Notes under the pieces: model-generated
Seen by the model: the letters and a program-made list of their open reading frames with translations, nothing else
Database searches by the model: none
What the model was told of the DNA's origin: nothing
In this document: piece after piece, positions 42,155 to 51,171 of the stretch
How positions within the stretch are numbered: the first letter of the stretch is position 1
How the letters are laid out: the number at the start of each line of letters is the position of its first letter
Assembly: GCF_023715485.1 (NCBI RefSeq)
Contig: NZ_JAMBOF010000005.1
Location: 62,001-126,000 of the forward strand
From: Mesobacillus subterraneus
GTDB taxonomy: Bacteria > Bacillota > Bacilli > Bacillales > Cytobacillaceae
DNA: 64,000 nt
Reading direction: 5' to 3'
Program-made: the position numbers and the translations under genes

Positions 42155-43489
42155 ATGGAAGTTACAGTAGTAGGGACAGGCTATGTTGGCCTGGTTACGG
42201 GAGTTTGTTTTGCTGAAGTTGGGTACAATGTGACCTGTTTTGATATAGATGAAAATAAAATCAACACTCTTTCTGAAGGGAAGTGCCCGATTTATGAGCC
42301 TGGGCTTGAAGAGATGCTGCAAAAGAACCTCAAGGAAGGAAGGCTTCATTTTTCCGCAGATTCGAAAAGTGCCTGCGCAAGGGCTGATTTTATTTTTGTA
42401 GCAGTAGGGACGCCTGAAAATGAAGACGGCTCGGCCAATCTTGATTATCTGGATGCCGCAATAGCGGAAATTGGCGCAAATCTCGTCAATGATACGATGC
42501 TTGTCATTAAAAGTACTGTGCCTGTAGGGACAAACGAACGGATTTTTCAAAAGCTGCAGCAGATCATTTCGAGTCGCCTGAATGTAAAAGTAGTCTCGAA
42601 TCCTGAATTTCTGCGTGAAGGTTCGGGAATCCTGGATACATTTCATGCTGACAGGATTGTCATCGGTGCTGATGACCGTGAGGCGGGCGGTGCGGTCGCA
42701 AAAATATATGAACCGTTTGGCCTGCCCATTTTACAGACGGATATCCGCAGTGCAGAGTTGATTAAATATGCATCAAATGCATTCCTTGCGACAAAAATCA
42801 GTTTTATTAATGAAGTGGCCAATCTTTGCGAGCATACCGGCGCGAATATTGAGGATGTGGCAAAAGGCATGGGAATGGACCAGCGGATAGGAAGCCAGTT
42901 TTTAAAGGCGGGAATCGGCTATGGCGGATCCTGTTTCCCTAAGGATACAAAGGCGCTCGAAAAGCTGACAGATTACTATCAATACGATTTTAAAATCCTC
43001 CGTTCGGTCATTGAGGTGAACAGCAGGCAAAAACAACAGTTGTTCCATAAGGCGAAAGAGATGCTTGGGAGCTTGAAAGGGAAGAGGACGGCGGTTCTGG
43101 GTCTGGCATTCAAGCCGCATACAGATGATATCCGTGAGGCGCCAGCAATTGAACTGATTGCACAGCTGCTTGAAGAGAATGCTGATGTTTCCGTTTTTGA
43201 TCCGGCTGCGTCAGAAAAGGGGAAAGTGCTTTTCGGCAGTCAGCTATATTACGCAGATAATGTGGATGCTGCAATCAAGGGAGCAGAGGTAGTCTTCATC
43301 ATGACAGAGTGGCCGCAAATTGTTCAGTATGAGTTGCAGAAATTCAATTTGTTCATGCGCGATCCGGTCATTTTTGACGGGCGGAATTGCTATGACCTTG
43401 ATATGGCTGAGAAAGCTGGTTTGACATATATTTCGGTTGGCAGGAAGGCGATCATTGCAAGCCATCATTCTGAGAGCCTGGGCCGTTGA
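42155..43489 (+). CDS. ugd: UDP-glucose 6-dehydrogenase
   Basis: A 444-residue NAD-dependent enzyme that oxidises UDP-glucose to UDP-glucuronate for teichuronic acid or capsule (TuaD/YtcA/Ugd family). The N-terminal NAD motif is VTVVGTGYVGLVTGVCFAEV. The catalytic cysteine is about residue 260 in GIGYGGSCFPKDT. The central helix region and the C-terminal UDP-binding domain (AVLGLAFKPHTDDIREAPA) are complete. GGGAGG precedes ATG 42155. No polysaccharide cluster is adjacent. The next gene, ybaK, starts 69 bases downstream. Confidence 0.93.
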   Translation: MEVTVVGTGYVGLVTGVCFAEVGYNVTCFDIDENKINTLSEGKCPIYEPGLEEMLQKNLKEGRLHFSADSKSACARADFIFVAVGTPENEDGSANLDYLDAAIAEIGANLVNDTMLVIKSTVPVGTNERIFQKLQQIISSRLNVKVVSNPEFLREGSGILDTFHADRIVIGADDREAGGAVAKIYEPFGLPILQTDIRSAELIKYASNAFLATKISFINEVANLCEHTGANIEDVAKGMGMDQRIGSQFLKAGIGYGGSCFPKDTKALEKLTDYYQYDFKILRSVIEVNSRQKQQLFHKAKEMLGSLKGKRTAVLGLAFKPHTDDIREAPAIELIAQLLEENADVSVFDPAASEKGKVLFGSQLYYADNVDAAIKGAEVVFIMTEWPQIVQYELQKFNLFMRDPVIFDGRNCYDLDMAEKAGLTYISVGRKAIIASHHSESLGR

Positions 43490-43558
43490 CAGGATTGCTC
43501 GTGGCGGCCTGAATAAGGTAAAATTAACCTAAACACCTTCACTTGAGGAGGAAACAGG

Positions 43559-44035
43559 ATGGCTAAGGTTAAAACAAATGCAATGCGTATTCTCGATACG
43601 CAAAAGGTGCCGTACGAGATTCTCACATATGACGCGAATGACGGAAAAATAGACGGAGTAGCTGTGGCGGGGAAAATTGGAAGAAATCCGGCACAGGTTT
43701 ACAAGACGCTTGTAGCAGTAGGGGCAAGCAAGAATCTTTATGTATTCGTCATACCGGTCGAAGATGAGCTGGACATGAAAAAGGCAGCAAAGGAAGCCGG
43801 CGAAAAGAGTGTGGAGATGCTGCCGGTAAAAGACATCCAGAAATTCACTGGCTATATCCGCGGCGGCTGCTCACCGATTGGCATGAAAAAGAACTATCCA
43901 ACGTATTTGGATGCAAGTGCCGAGGGAATGGACAGGATTATCGTCAGCGCCGGCAAAATCGGCTTTCAGGTCGAGCTGGAACCGGACCAATTGATCAATG
44001 CAGCAGATGGAAAATACGCAGAATTAACGAAATGA
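43559..44035 (+). CDS. ybaK: Cys-tRNA(Pro) deacylase YbaK/EbsC
   Basis: A 158-residue YbaK-type deacylase that hydrolyses cysteine mischarged onto tRNA-Pro in trans. The family core is visible: GRNPAQVYKTLVAVG, the conserved lysine in VYKTL, VIPVEDELDMKKAAKEAG, and GYIRGGCSPIGMKKNYPT. Full length. GAGGAGG precedes ATG 43559. It follows ugd in the same direction and is closed by a hairpin. Confidence 0.92.
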   Translation: MAKVKTNAMRILDTQKVPYEILTYDANDGKIDGVAVAGKIGRNPAQVYKTLVAVGASKNLYVFVIPVEDELDMKKAAKEAGEKSVEMLPVKDIQKFTGYIRGGCSPIGMKKNYPTYLDASAEGMDRIIVSAGKIGFQVELEPDQLINAADGKYAELTK

Positions 44036-44036
44036 A

Positions 44037-44068
44037 AAAGACCACAGCACACATGGGCTGTGGTCTTT
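44037..44068 (+). terminator. hairpin after ybaK
   Basis: AAAGACCACAGC and GCTGTGGTCTTT form a 12-bp stem with an 8-base loop, with little T-run beyond the stem. Confidence 0.65.
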
Positions 44069-44169
44069 CAATTGCACAAAAGGGGCAAAAGATCATTAAA
44101 TCAAGGCGGTTTTGTCATTTAAGATGCTATTCAGGCAACAAAAATTTAATTGTAAGGCAATTCTTTTTG

Positions 44170-44892
44170 CTATTCCTTCTCCGCCGCATTGATTTTTATC
44201 TCCAAGCTTGCGATTTGTGACTGATACAGGCCATCATAATTCTTCGATGTATCATATACGACCTCTTTTTCAGATGCATTTGGCTTTTCTTTTCGAACAT
44301 CGGTCTTGAGGGTTTCGTATATTTGCTTGGTGAGCATTTTTTCGGTGAAATAGCTGTTCAATCTGTTCTTAAAAGCATCGTCAGGGTAAGCTGCGACTAG
44401 CTGTGAAGCAGGCTCGTTCTGCTCCAGCCTGACCGTGAATTCTTCAATTGTTTTCGCAACCTCAGAAACTTCAACATCCAGCCCTTTTTCCCTGGCAAGC
44501 AGGTACATCGCATGCTGCTCGATCATTTTTGAAAGATTTACGTTGAAGTTATCATGATACTTGAGCTGTTCGTCCCAGTAGGCCAGTTTATCGGTAAGTT
44601 CAGCGTCCTTTAGCTTCTGCTGATCCTGCTCGCGGTTCAGCTCAATATCGACCTTGTTCATCAGCTGGTAAAATTGCAAGTCTTCATAGGTAAGGACCTT
44701 GCCGTTGATTGTGACTACTTTGTCTTCAGAAGTGAATCCAGCTTCATCAGCCTGCTTGCTTTTCTCAGCAGTTGCTTTTGACTCTCCAGCTTGCTTGCTT
44801 TCCTGCACGGAATCTTTTTGCTTCTCCTGGCAGCCGGTCAGGACTAACCCAATCAACAGCAGGCCAAGTATAAAAATTATGTTTCGTTTCAT
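44170..44892 (-). CDS. SurA/PrsA-like lipoprotein at the end of the nos operon
   Basis: A 240-residue lipoprotein. Signal peptide MKRNIIFILGLLLIGLVLTG ends before Cys21 (lipobox LVLTGC). A charged linker (ESKQAGESKATAEKSKQADE) precedes a helical domain resembling the SurA N-terminal chaperone fold (VVTINGKVLTYEDLQFYQLM). No peptidyl-prolyl isomerase domain is present. ATG 44892 has AAAAGGAATG 8 bases upstream, and the gene starts 5 bases after the previous stop. It is therefore the last gene of the nos operon and may assist folding or metal loading of NosZ outside the membrane (inference). Confidence 0.72.
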   Translation of the reverse strand: MKRNIIFILGLLLIGLVLTGCQEKQKDSVQESKQAGESKATAEKSKQADEAGFTSEDKVVTINGKVLTYEDLQFYQLMNKVDIELNREQDQQKLKDAELTDKLAYWDEQLKYHDNFNVNLSKMIEQHAMYLLAREKGLDVEVSEVAKTIEEFTVRLEQNEPASQLVAAYPDDAFKNRLNSYFTEKMLTKQIYETLKTDVRKEKPNASEKEVVYDTSKNYDGLYQSQIASLEIKINAAEKE

Positions 44893-44897
44893 GCTGA

Positions 44898-45260
44898 TCA
44901 TTCCTTTTCAACTTCGAATGTAATCACATGTTCAAAAGCTGAGCCATCGGCTTCTCCCTCGATATTGGCAACCCATTCGCCAGCCATTGGAAGCTCGACG
45001 CTTGATTCGTATATGCCGTTTCCTTTATCCTCAAAATTCAGCTCAATCGATCCGTGGTCCATTTTTGCCATCTCAAGGAAAGCTGAGAATTCAAGGCCAC
45101 TTGCGGGTTGGCCATCCTGTGAAATTTCAATTACTACCGGGTAGCTTTCTCCGGCTTTATATTTAGGTGCCTGTTTTAAAGTAATTTCATAATCCGAACC
45201 TTCGCTGCAGCCTGAGAGGAGAACCATCAGCAACATGAAGCCTGCGATCCATTTTTTCAT
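44898..45260 (-). CDS. YtkA-like lipoprotein in the nos operon
   Basis: A 120-residue lipoprotein. The signal peptide MKKWIAGFMLLMVLLSG ends before Cys18 (LLSGC). One immunoglobulin-like YtkA domain follows, with YKAGESYPVVIEISQDGQP and the MAKMDHGSIELNFEDKGNGI region. Related domains in cytochrome oxidase and copper-delivery proteins bind copper through Met/His; MAKMDHG offers such residues here. The start overlaps the nosF stop by four bases. It may take the place of the copper chaperone NosL, which is not found in this operon. That role is inferred. Confidence 0.78.
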   Translation of the reverse strand: MKKWIAGFMLLMVLLSGCSEGSDYEITLKQAPKYKAGESYPVVIEISQDGQPASGLEFSAFLEMAKMDHGSIELNFEDKGNGIYESSVELPMAGEWVANIEGEADGSAFEHVITFEVEKE

Positions 45261-45928
45261 TTTGTATCCGCTCCCTTTAAATGTTCATTCAGAAATTCAT
45301 CAACGGTATACTTTGTCATTTTTCCATCTTCCAAAAATGCTACATGAGTGCAGATCTGCTTGATTTCATCCATATGATGCGATGCCATGAAAATCGTTTT
45401 TCCAGACAGTGACTTCAGGATCTGCAGGATTTCCTCCCGGCCAAGCGGATCAAGTCCGCTCGTTGGTTCATCGAGAATCAGCACTTCTGTATCGTAATAG
45501 AGCATAACGCAGAGCCCAAGCCGCTGTAGCATTCCTTTTGAGTAGCCCTTCACCTGATTGTGGCGGTCATCCCAAAGCGAGACAAGCTTCAGCTTTTCTT
45601 CGATTTTCTTTTCATCTATCTCACCTGAGCCGAGTGAGGCGAAAAACCTCATATTCTCTTCTCCTGTCAGGTGAGGGTAGAGGTGGAATTTTTCCGGCAG
45701 GTAGGAGACAATCTTCTTCCAGTCACCTTTATTATTAGAATAGCCGCCTAAAGTGATGCTGCCATTTTTAACAGGCTGGAGGCCAAGGATCGAGCGAATC
45801 AGCGTCGACTTTCCAGCACCGTTCCGGCCAACGAGTGCGCAGTATTCGTTTTTTTCAACTGTTAGATTTATATCCTTCAAGACTTGCTTTTTTTTATATG
45901 ATTGCGATAGATCCTTGATCTCAATCAT
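45257..45928 (-). CDS. nosF: NosF, ABC transporter ATP-binding protein
   Basis: A 223-residue ABC ATPase. The Walker A is GRNGAGKST (about residues 34-42), the signature is VKGYSKGMLQRLGLC, and Walker B is EVLILDEPTSGLDP followed by H-loop MASHHMDE. It pairs with NosY and NosD in the NosDFY complex, which supplies sulfur or copper for the CuZ centre of NosZ. The stop and start codons overlap those of its neighbours by four bases, implying translational coupling. Confidence 0.9.
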   Translation of the reverse strand: MIEIKDLSQSYKKKQVLKDINLTVEKNEYCALVGRNGAGKSTLIRSILGLQPVKNGSITLGGYSNNKGDWKKIVSYLPEKFHLYPHLTGEENMRFFASLGSGEIDEKKIEEKLKLVSLWDDRHNQVKGYSKGMLQRLGLCVMLYYDTEVLILDEPTSGLDPLGREEILQILKSLSGKTIFMASHHMDEIKQICTHVAFLEDGKMTKYTVDEFLNEHLKGADTK

Positions 45929-46722
45929 GATTTATCCCCCTTGCTGCGGAACAGGATGGAAAGCTCGAAAAACAGGGTCATCCAGAAGGCCAGGTCGATT
46001 AATAGAAACTTCCATGGGGCCATCCAGATCATCTTCTCCATCAATCTCGACATGTTGTTGAGCGAGAATAAGCCGAGTGATGTCTCAAGATAGAAGCGCA
46101 ATGTGTGCAGCGGATCCAGGAAGTAGAGCCATGAAAAAAGTTTGACATTTTGATAGGAAACAGATGGAACGTACTGGATAAAGGCCAGGTCGATCAGGAA
46201 CACGAACAGGAACCAGGTAAAAATTGTTGCGCCAATCAGCTGCATCTTGGTGTTCGTGATGTTTCCCAAAAACAGGCCCAGCTGGTTAAAGATTAGCAGC
46301 AGTACGACAACGGTTGCGACAAAATAGAGAAAGCTTGAAAGCTGGAATTGCAGAAACCATTTCATCAACAGAGCTAAGATGAAGTACCAGCCGACAAAGG
46401 CACCAATAACGACCGTCTGGATGGCAATGCTCTTTTTCATCATCAGGCTGCGGTTCGATTCCTTTTTCGTCAGCAGGATCATCGATGTCTTCAGCTCTTT
46501 TTCCTGAAAGATTGAAAAAGAGGAAATGAAGAGCGCAAAAATTGGGACAAGGTAAATATTCATGTCATACAGCGAGAGAAGAAAAGCGTCAAATCCGAGT
46601 TCATCTGGATAAGAACGAGCTTCCATCATAAGAAACATGGAAGACAGTATGACCATGGCCAGGCCGAGCCAGAGACCTTTCCCGCGTGACTGTTCAAGCC
46701 ATTCCTTCCAAATGTAGTTCAT
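45925..46722 (-). CDS. nosY: NosY, ABC transporter permease
   Basis: A 265-residue membrane protein with six predicted helices of the NosY/ABC-2 type (GLWLGLAMVILSSMFLMMEA, VPIFALFISSFSIFQEKELK). ATG 46722 overlaps the nosD stop (ATGA), with AAGGAG 9 bases upstream. A longer reading that starts inside nosD is unlikely. It forms the membrane part of NosDFY. Its last bases overlap the start of nosF. Confidence 0.88.
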   Translation of the reverse strand: MNYIWKEWLEQSRGKGLWLGLAMVILSSMFLMMEARSYPDELGFDAFLLSLYDMNIYLVPIFALFISSFSIFQEKELKTSMILLTKKESNRSLMMKKSIAIQTVVIGAFVGWYFILALLMKWFLQFQLSSFLYFVATVVVLLLIFNQLGLFLGNITNTKMQLIGATIFTWFLFVFLIDLAFIQYVPSVSYQNVKLFSWLYFLDPLHTLRFYLETSLGLFSLNNMSRLMEKMIWMAPWKFLLIDLAFWMTLFFELSILFRSKGDKS

Positions 46723-48035
46723 GATAAACGACTCCTTCTCTTCTTGATAAAAATCCAGCCCACAATCAGGATGGCCGGGATTGCTGCCGGAATCCATGGT
46801 GCTTGAGGCTGTTCATCCTTCTTGATCAGCGGGAATTCATCCACGACCATTACTTTCTGGGTGCTTAATACTTCATTGATTTTTTCATAGATTTTAATGG
46901 CTGGGCTTTTCAAAAATAGGTATGCTAATTCGTTTTCTTCTACTAGCTTGTAAAGGGATGATCTATATTCAACGGGAGAATCGCCAATTTGATCCTGGTC
47001 CAAGTCAAGAACAGAAAGCTCTGTTCCCCAGTAGTTTCCTTTCCCGTTTTGATTCCATTGGTTATAGGATTCGGTGCCAATCGTCAGTACGTTGGCAACG
47101 TTCTGCTTGAAATGGTTCTTTGTGAATACCTGGGAAGTAGAGGTGGTCCAAAGCTCAATTCCGATATCATTGTGGAAAAATTTATTTCCCTCAATCCGGT
47201 TTTGTGTTGATTGCTCTAGATATATGCCGCGCTGGTTCAGGTAAAATTCATTGTCCAGCACAGTATTGTTGCTGCTTGTTTGGATGATCAGCCCGAATGA
47301 ACGGGATCCCTGATTAAAGGAAAATTGATTTTCCTTCAGCATGATTCCCTGGGAGTGCATGATTGCCGCACCGCCAGTGTTTTTATTGAAGCGATTTTTA
47401 TAAAAGGTGTTATCGTTTGAGTACATATAGTGCAGGCCGTACCGTGTTTCACTAACAAGATTATTACGGATTTCATTTTTATCTGCGTATTCAACGTAGA
47501 TGCCGTCGCGAGTGTTGGCGATCGTGCTATTTTCAATGATGTTATGGGAGGTGCGGACAAGCTGGATGCCATTCCCCTGGCTTCCCAGTTTTCCGGTCCC
47601 CTGGCCAGTGACTTTTACATTGTTAACGTGATTGTGTTTTGAACTATTAATATAGAGACCATGGTAAACATCGTGGATAACTAGATTAATAAACTGGTTA
47701 TGTTCACCCATCGTGCGAATCCCCGAATATTCTTCATCGGAGCTCCTGTTCAGGCTGCCATGTTCGATTGTTAAATTTTTCAGAGTGACGTTTGAAGCTT
47801 TGATCAGAACGACATTTCCTTTGCCATCGCCTCGGATTGTCGTGCCTTTCTTTCCGATAATCGCGATTGGCTTTGTGATCACGATGTTGCCTTCATATTT
47901 CTGACTATCAAGTTTAAGCTCGCCATTTATTGGAGTTGCATCAATCAGCTTCTGCAGGGATACATCTGCCGAGACAGGCAGGGTGGAGAAAATCCAGACG
48001 CCTATCCCAACAAATAAGATTAATAGCCTATTCAT
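46719..48035 (-). CDS. nosD: NosD, extracytoplasmic beta-helix protein for CuZ assembly
   Basis: A 438-residue protein. A signal peptide (LLILFVGIGVWIFSTLPVSA) precedes a right-handed parallel beta-helix made of NosD/CASH repeats, such as HNVIENSTIAN-type turns: NTRDGIYVEYADKNEIRNNL, LYINSSKHNHVNNV and YLNQRGIYLEQSTQNRIEGN. It ends in a C-terminal membrane helix (IPAILIVGWIFIKKRR). NosD works with NosFY to assemble the [4Cu:2S] centre of NosZ. The C-terminal anchor suits a Gram-positive cell. Both ends overlap the neighbouring genes by four bases. Confidence 0.92.
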   Translation of the reverse strand: MNRLLILFVGIGVWIFSTLPVSADVSLQKLIDATPINGELKLDSQKYEGNIVITKPIAIIGKKGTTIRGDGKGNVVLIKASNVTLKNLTIEHGSLNRSSDEEYSGIRTMGEHNQFINLVIHDVYHGLYINSSKHNHVNNVKVTGQGTGKLGSQGNGIQLVRTSHNIIENSTIANTRDGIYVEYADKNEIRNNLVSETRYGLHYMYSNDNTFYKNRFNKNTGGAAIMHSQGIMLKENQFSFNQGSRSFGLIIQTSSNNTVLDNEFYLNQRGIYLEQSTQNRIEGNKFFHNDIGIELWTTSTSQVFTKNHFKQNVANVLTIGTESYNQWNQNGKGNYWGTELSVLDLDQDQIGDSPVEYRSSLYKLVEENELAYLFLKSPAIKIYEKINEVLSTQKVMVVDEFPLIKKDEQPQAPWIPAAIPAILIVGWIFIKKRRSRLS

Positions 48036-48595
48036 TTCCGCCGCTCCAGCCAGAAGGGCAGAAGTGTAAGAAGGAAGGCAGCCCCTAACAGGAATGAACC
48101 TGTCGTAAAATAACTGTGCGTTACAAAGTTCGCGAGGATGTTTTCTCCAATAATCGGCGGTACAAACGGTTCAAGCTCAATCGGTGCCTTCGGGTCAAGC
48201 TCGGTCCCGAATTTTGTAAGCCAGCGGTTCATGTCATAAATGCCAATGGCCCCGCCAGCTACTAGCAGTACGGCAGGCACATAGAGCAGCGCTTTTCTTC
48301 TCAATAACGCAATGATGATGAAAAGGATTGCCATTCCAATAATCAGGCCAGGCAGGTATTGCAGTTCAGGAAAGCTTTCATTGCTAAAGGGAGCCATGCC
48401 GATATAGTGATTCAAGCCGTTTACGATATCAATGTCTCCTTCAAGCTTGCTAGGATAAACAATGATATCTAGCCCCTCCATATATTGCGGTGCGTAAAAC
48501 TTCATCCCCCACCAGGGGAACTTGATAGAGGCAAATAGGAATGCTGCAGCCCCGATAAGACTAGCCATGGAACCAACAGAAAATTTCTTTGCCAT
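48032..48595 (-). CDS. nos-operon membrane protein of unknown function
   Basis: A 187-residue protein with four or so membrane helices (GSMASLIGAAAFLFASIKFP, GLIIGMAILFIIIALLRR, ALLYVPAVLLVAGGAIGIYD, GSFLLGAAFLLTLLPFWLER). Extracytoplasmic loops contain WWGMKFYAPQYMEGLDI and HYIGMAPFS. Similar genes occupy the place between nosZ and nosD in clade II Bacillus clusters. The Met/His/Tyr content suggests a copper or electron role, but nothing is proven. ATG 48595 lies 9 bases after TAGGAG; an ATG at 48604 abuts that site. Confidence 0.72.
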   Translation of the reverse strand: MAKKFSVGSMASLIGAAAFLFASIKFPWWGMKFYAPQYMEGLDIIVYPSKLEGDIDIVNGLNHYIGMAPFSNESFPELQYLPGLIIGMAILFIIIALLRRKALLYVPAVLLVAGGAIGIYDMNRWLTKFGTELDPKAPIELEPFVPPIIGENILANFVTHSYFTTGSFLLGAAFLLTLLPFWLERRK

Positions 48596-48727
48596 CTGAA
48601 TCATCTCCTAAAGGAAAAGCCCTATTTTTTCAGGCAGTCCCATATTGAACTATCTTTTTTCAGCTTCTTTGTTTACTTAATTTAAAGGGTTAAATATTGC
48701 TATGGCGAAGCTGTATATAAAAATAAT

Positions 48728-48783
48728 AAAAGTCCTTTCATAAAGGGAGAAAAGGGTATGGCTTTAGCTCAATACCCTTTTCC
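48728..48783 (-). terminator. hairpins in the nosZ-downstream gap
   Basis: AAAAGGGTAT and ATACCCTTTT form a 10-bp stem directly after nosZ, and TCCTTT/AAAGGGA a second small one followed by TTTTATTATTTTT. Within the operon they may trim or stabilise the nosCZ message and lower expression of the assembly genes. Confidence 0.6.
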
Positions 48784-48800
48784 TCATCAGCATTGCCAGG

Positions 48801-50672
48801 TTATTTCGGTTCGACCAACAGGTAGCCGCTCATTTCCTGGTGGAGGGCTGAACAGAAGTTTGTGCAGTAAATTGGGAAAGTACCAGCTTTTTCAGCGGTA
48901 AATTCAATTGTGCTTGTTTGGCCAGGCTGGACTTCGTAGTTCAGGTCGTGGTCCATGATGCCGAAGCCGTGGGTGATATCCTGGTCAAGGTCGATATTCG
49001 TTAAGTGGATAGTGACCTTATCTCCCTGGTTGACTTTGATTTCATCAGGACGCTTTGCCTTTGCGTCAAACACGAATTTAGAGCGCATTGCGATACCATA
49101 TACATGGACTTCATTGCCTTTGCGTTCGATGCGCGTGTCTTCCTGTTTCCAAACGGAGTGCTCACGTTTTTCATCTTTCTCGTAAATCTTGATTGTCTTA
49201 ATCTTGTCGCGGTGGATCGTCTGCGCGTAGTGCGGTTCAGGATCGACCGGAGCCGTGTAGGTCAGCGACATTTTCTCACCTGAAATATCAATCAATTCCA
49301 TTGATTCAGGGTGTGAAGGTCCAACGGATAAGAAGTTATCCTTCGCGATTTTGTTCAAGGATACAATCCATTTGCCGTCTGGAGATGCTGTGTCGCCCTC
49401 AGTGGCAGTTGAGTGTCCTGGTGAATAGTGGACAGGTGTGCGGTCAAGAATTTCACCAGTCGCGATTTTCCATTTGACGATCTCGGATGAAATGAACATC
49501 GTATTGTACGCATTGCCCTTGTCATCGAATTGAGTGTGAAGCGGCCCTAATGCTCCTGGAGGATCCACCTCGCGCTCTACAACCTTGTCATAAGGCAATA
49601 CAGGTATACCGAATTTTTCTGTTTCAAAATTGCCAGCTTTGATCGCTTCAAAAGCTTTCTCGAATGAGAACACAGTCATTAAAGGTGCAAGCTTACCTGA
49701 CGCGATAAAGCGTGTTCCGTCCGGAGTGACGTCAACGCCGTGCGGTGATTTAGCTACTGGCACTGCGTAGATCGAGCCCTTATGCTTGCGAGGGTCGATC
49801 ATCTTCGCGCCATTGACTTCCTCATACTCACCGTCTGCTACTTTTTTCTCAAGCTCTTTCCAGTTAAGCAAGACAATATAGTCACGGTCATTTTGCGAAG
49901 CGTTGATTTCGTTGTTCGTTGTTGCGAATTCAGTGTTGTAGGTCGTCATGACGATCCAGTCGCCAGAAACCTTCTTGCCGGCATCGGATAAATCGTAGGA
50001 CCAAGGTGGAAGCATGATTTGGTATGCCAAATCGAGTTCCTTCTTTTTCTGGTCAAATTTGACCATTGAGACGACACCTTTATATTTATCTTCAAATTCA
50101 TCCAGTGGAGCGTATTCCTTCCCGATTGGAACAGAGAAGCGGGTAGGCATGACGATGTATTCCGTATTCTGTGTCACGAATGTCCCTGCGTGCGGCCCGC
50201 CCATGTTTGGCATTTCCATGATATCCGCTGTATGGAAGGAGCTTAAGTCGACAGCAGCAATCCGGTTATTGGCGACGTCATTGGCGAACACGAATTTACC
50301 GTCATATTCAGCATTTGTCTCTGAAATCGCAGGGTGGTGGAAATCTCCCCATGTATAGCCGCCCAGCATTTCTTTTGTTTTTGTGTCAAAGCCATATCCT
50401 GTTGCCGGGTCTGGGGAGAATACAGGCACCGTACGGATCTTTCTCATTGAAGGCAGTCCGTATACGAATAGCTGGCCTGAGTGGCCGCCTGATGAAAGCA
50501 TGTAATACTCGTCTAGCTCGCCATAAGGAACATAGACCTTTTCAGCGTTTGACTTGTTTGCGGTGTCGTTGCTTGCCGTTCCTTTAGGTCCTGTTGAAAA
50601 ATCTGCAAAAAATACCGTCGCAGCCATGAAGCCGGCTAGCAGCCCGGAAGCTGCGGGAACCCATTTTTTCAT
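48801..50672 (-). CDS. nosZ: nitrous oxide reductase, clade II
   Basis: A 623-residue exported copper enzyme that reduces N2O to N2. The signal (KKWVPAASGLLAGFMAATVF) has no twin arginine, marking the Sec-dependent clade II enzymes. The seven-bladed propeller carries CuZ histidines in GDFHHPAISET, MGGPHAGTF, AKSPHGVDVTPDG, GPLHTQFDDKGN, YSPGHSTATEGD and DPEPHYAQ. The C-terminal cupredoxin has the CuA site YCTNFCSALHQEMSGYL (Cys-x3-Cys, His, Met). ATG 50672 is taken; GTG 50678 is closer to AAAGGTGG and is possible. The gene is 21 bases after nosC. Confidence 0.96.
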   Translation of the reverse strand: MKKWVPAASGLLAGFMAATVFFADFSTGPKGTASNDTANKSNAEKVYVPYGELDEYYMLSSGGHSGQLFVYGLPSMRKIRTVPVFSPDPATGYGFDTKTKEMLGGYTWGDFHHPAISETNAEYDGKFVFANDVANNRIAAVDLSSFHTADIMEMPNMGGPHAGTFVTQNTEYIVMPTRFSVPIGKEYAPLDEFEDKYKGVVSMVKFDQKKKELDLAYQIMLPPWSYDLSDAGKKVSGDWIVMTTYNTEFATTNNEINASQNDRDYIVLLNWKELEKKVADGEYEEVNGAKMIDPRKHKGSIYAVPVAKSPHGVDVTPDGTRFIASGKLAPLMTVFSFEKAFEAIKAGNFETEKFGIPVLPYDKVVEREVDPPGALGPLHTQFDDKGNAYNTMFISSEIVKWKIATGEILDRTPVHYSPGHSTATEGDTASPDGKWIVSLNKIAKDNFLSVGPSHPESMELIDISGEKMSLTYTAPVDPEPHYAQTIHRDKIKTIKIYEKDEKREHSVWKQEDTRIERKGNEVHVYGIAMRSKFVFDAKAKRPDEIKVNQGDKVTIHLTNIDLDQDITHGFGIMDHDLNYEVQPGQTSTIEFTAEKAGTFPIYCTNFCSALHQEMSGYLLVEPK

Positions 50673-50693
50673 TAACACTGCACCACCTTTGGA

Positions 50694-51140
50694 TTATTTT
50701 TCAGAAGCTTCTTTCAAAACGTTGACAACTTGATTTATTTCTTCCTCTGTCAGCGGGTTGCCGCCGATTACGCCGGACATGACTGCTGATGTAGGTTCTT
50801 TAAGGAATTCAGCGACTGGTTTGCCATGTTTTCCTTCGACATTGTTAAACGCCTGGGAAAGATCCGGTCCGGTAGCTCCGCCTTTAAGGTTCAATGCTTC
50901 GACGGAGTGGCAGCCAAGGCAGCCTTTCGATTGAAGGATATTTTCTTCGCCAGCAGCAGTTGAAGCTGTATCAGTCGTTTCTTTCTCTTCTGTGGCTGTT
51001 TCCACAGGCTTGGAATCTTCCTTGACAGCTGTAACTTCTTTTTCCTGGTTATCACCGGCAGGAATGACATCGAAGGCCACATATCCTATGCCCAAGCCAA
51101 GAAGAGCACTGATGATGAAATGGATGACTGGTTTATTCAC
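50694..51140 (-). CDS. nosC: membrane-anchored mono-haem cytochrome c (NosC)
   Basis: A 148-residue cytochrome. An N-terminal anchor (HFIISALLGLGIGYVAFDVI) is followed by a low-complexity acidic linker (EDSKPVETATEEKETTDTAS) and a c-type domain with CLGCH (near residue 73). The distal Met is probably in EPTSAVMSGVIGG. It should feed electrons to NosZ from the quinol pool. The start is GTG 51140 behind GGGGGG. It is the first gene of the nos operon, under the Fnr-like site. Confidence 0.9.
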   Translation of the reverse strand: MNKPVIHFIISALLGLGIGYVAFDVIPAGDNQEKEVTAVKEDSKPVETATEEKETTDTASTAAGEENILQSKGCLGCHSVEALNLKGGATGPDLSQAFNNVEGKHGKPVAEFLKEPTSAVMSGVIGGNPLTEEEINQVVNVLKEASEK

Positions 51141-51171
51141 TTTTTTCCCCCCTTGATTGTTTTACAATTTC

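Noticed and set aside
48032-48595. NosL or NosR as identity of the nos membrane protein
   Set aside because: No lipobox or CxM copper motif of NosL, and no flavin or iron-sulfur motifs of NosR.
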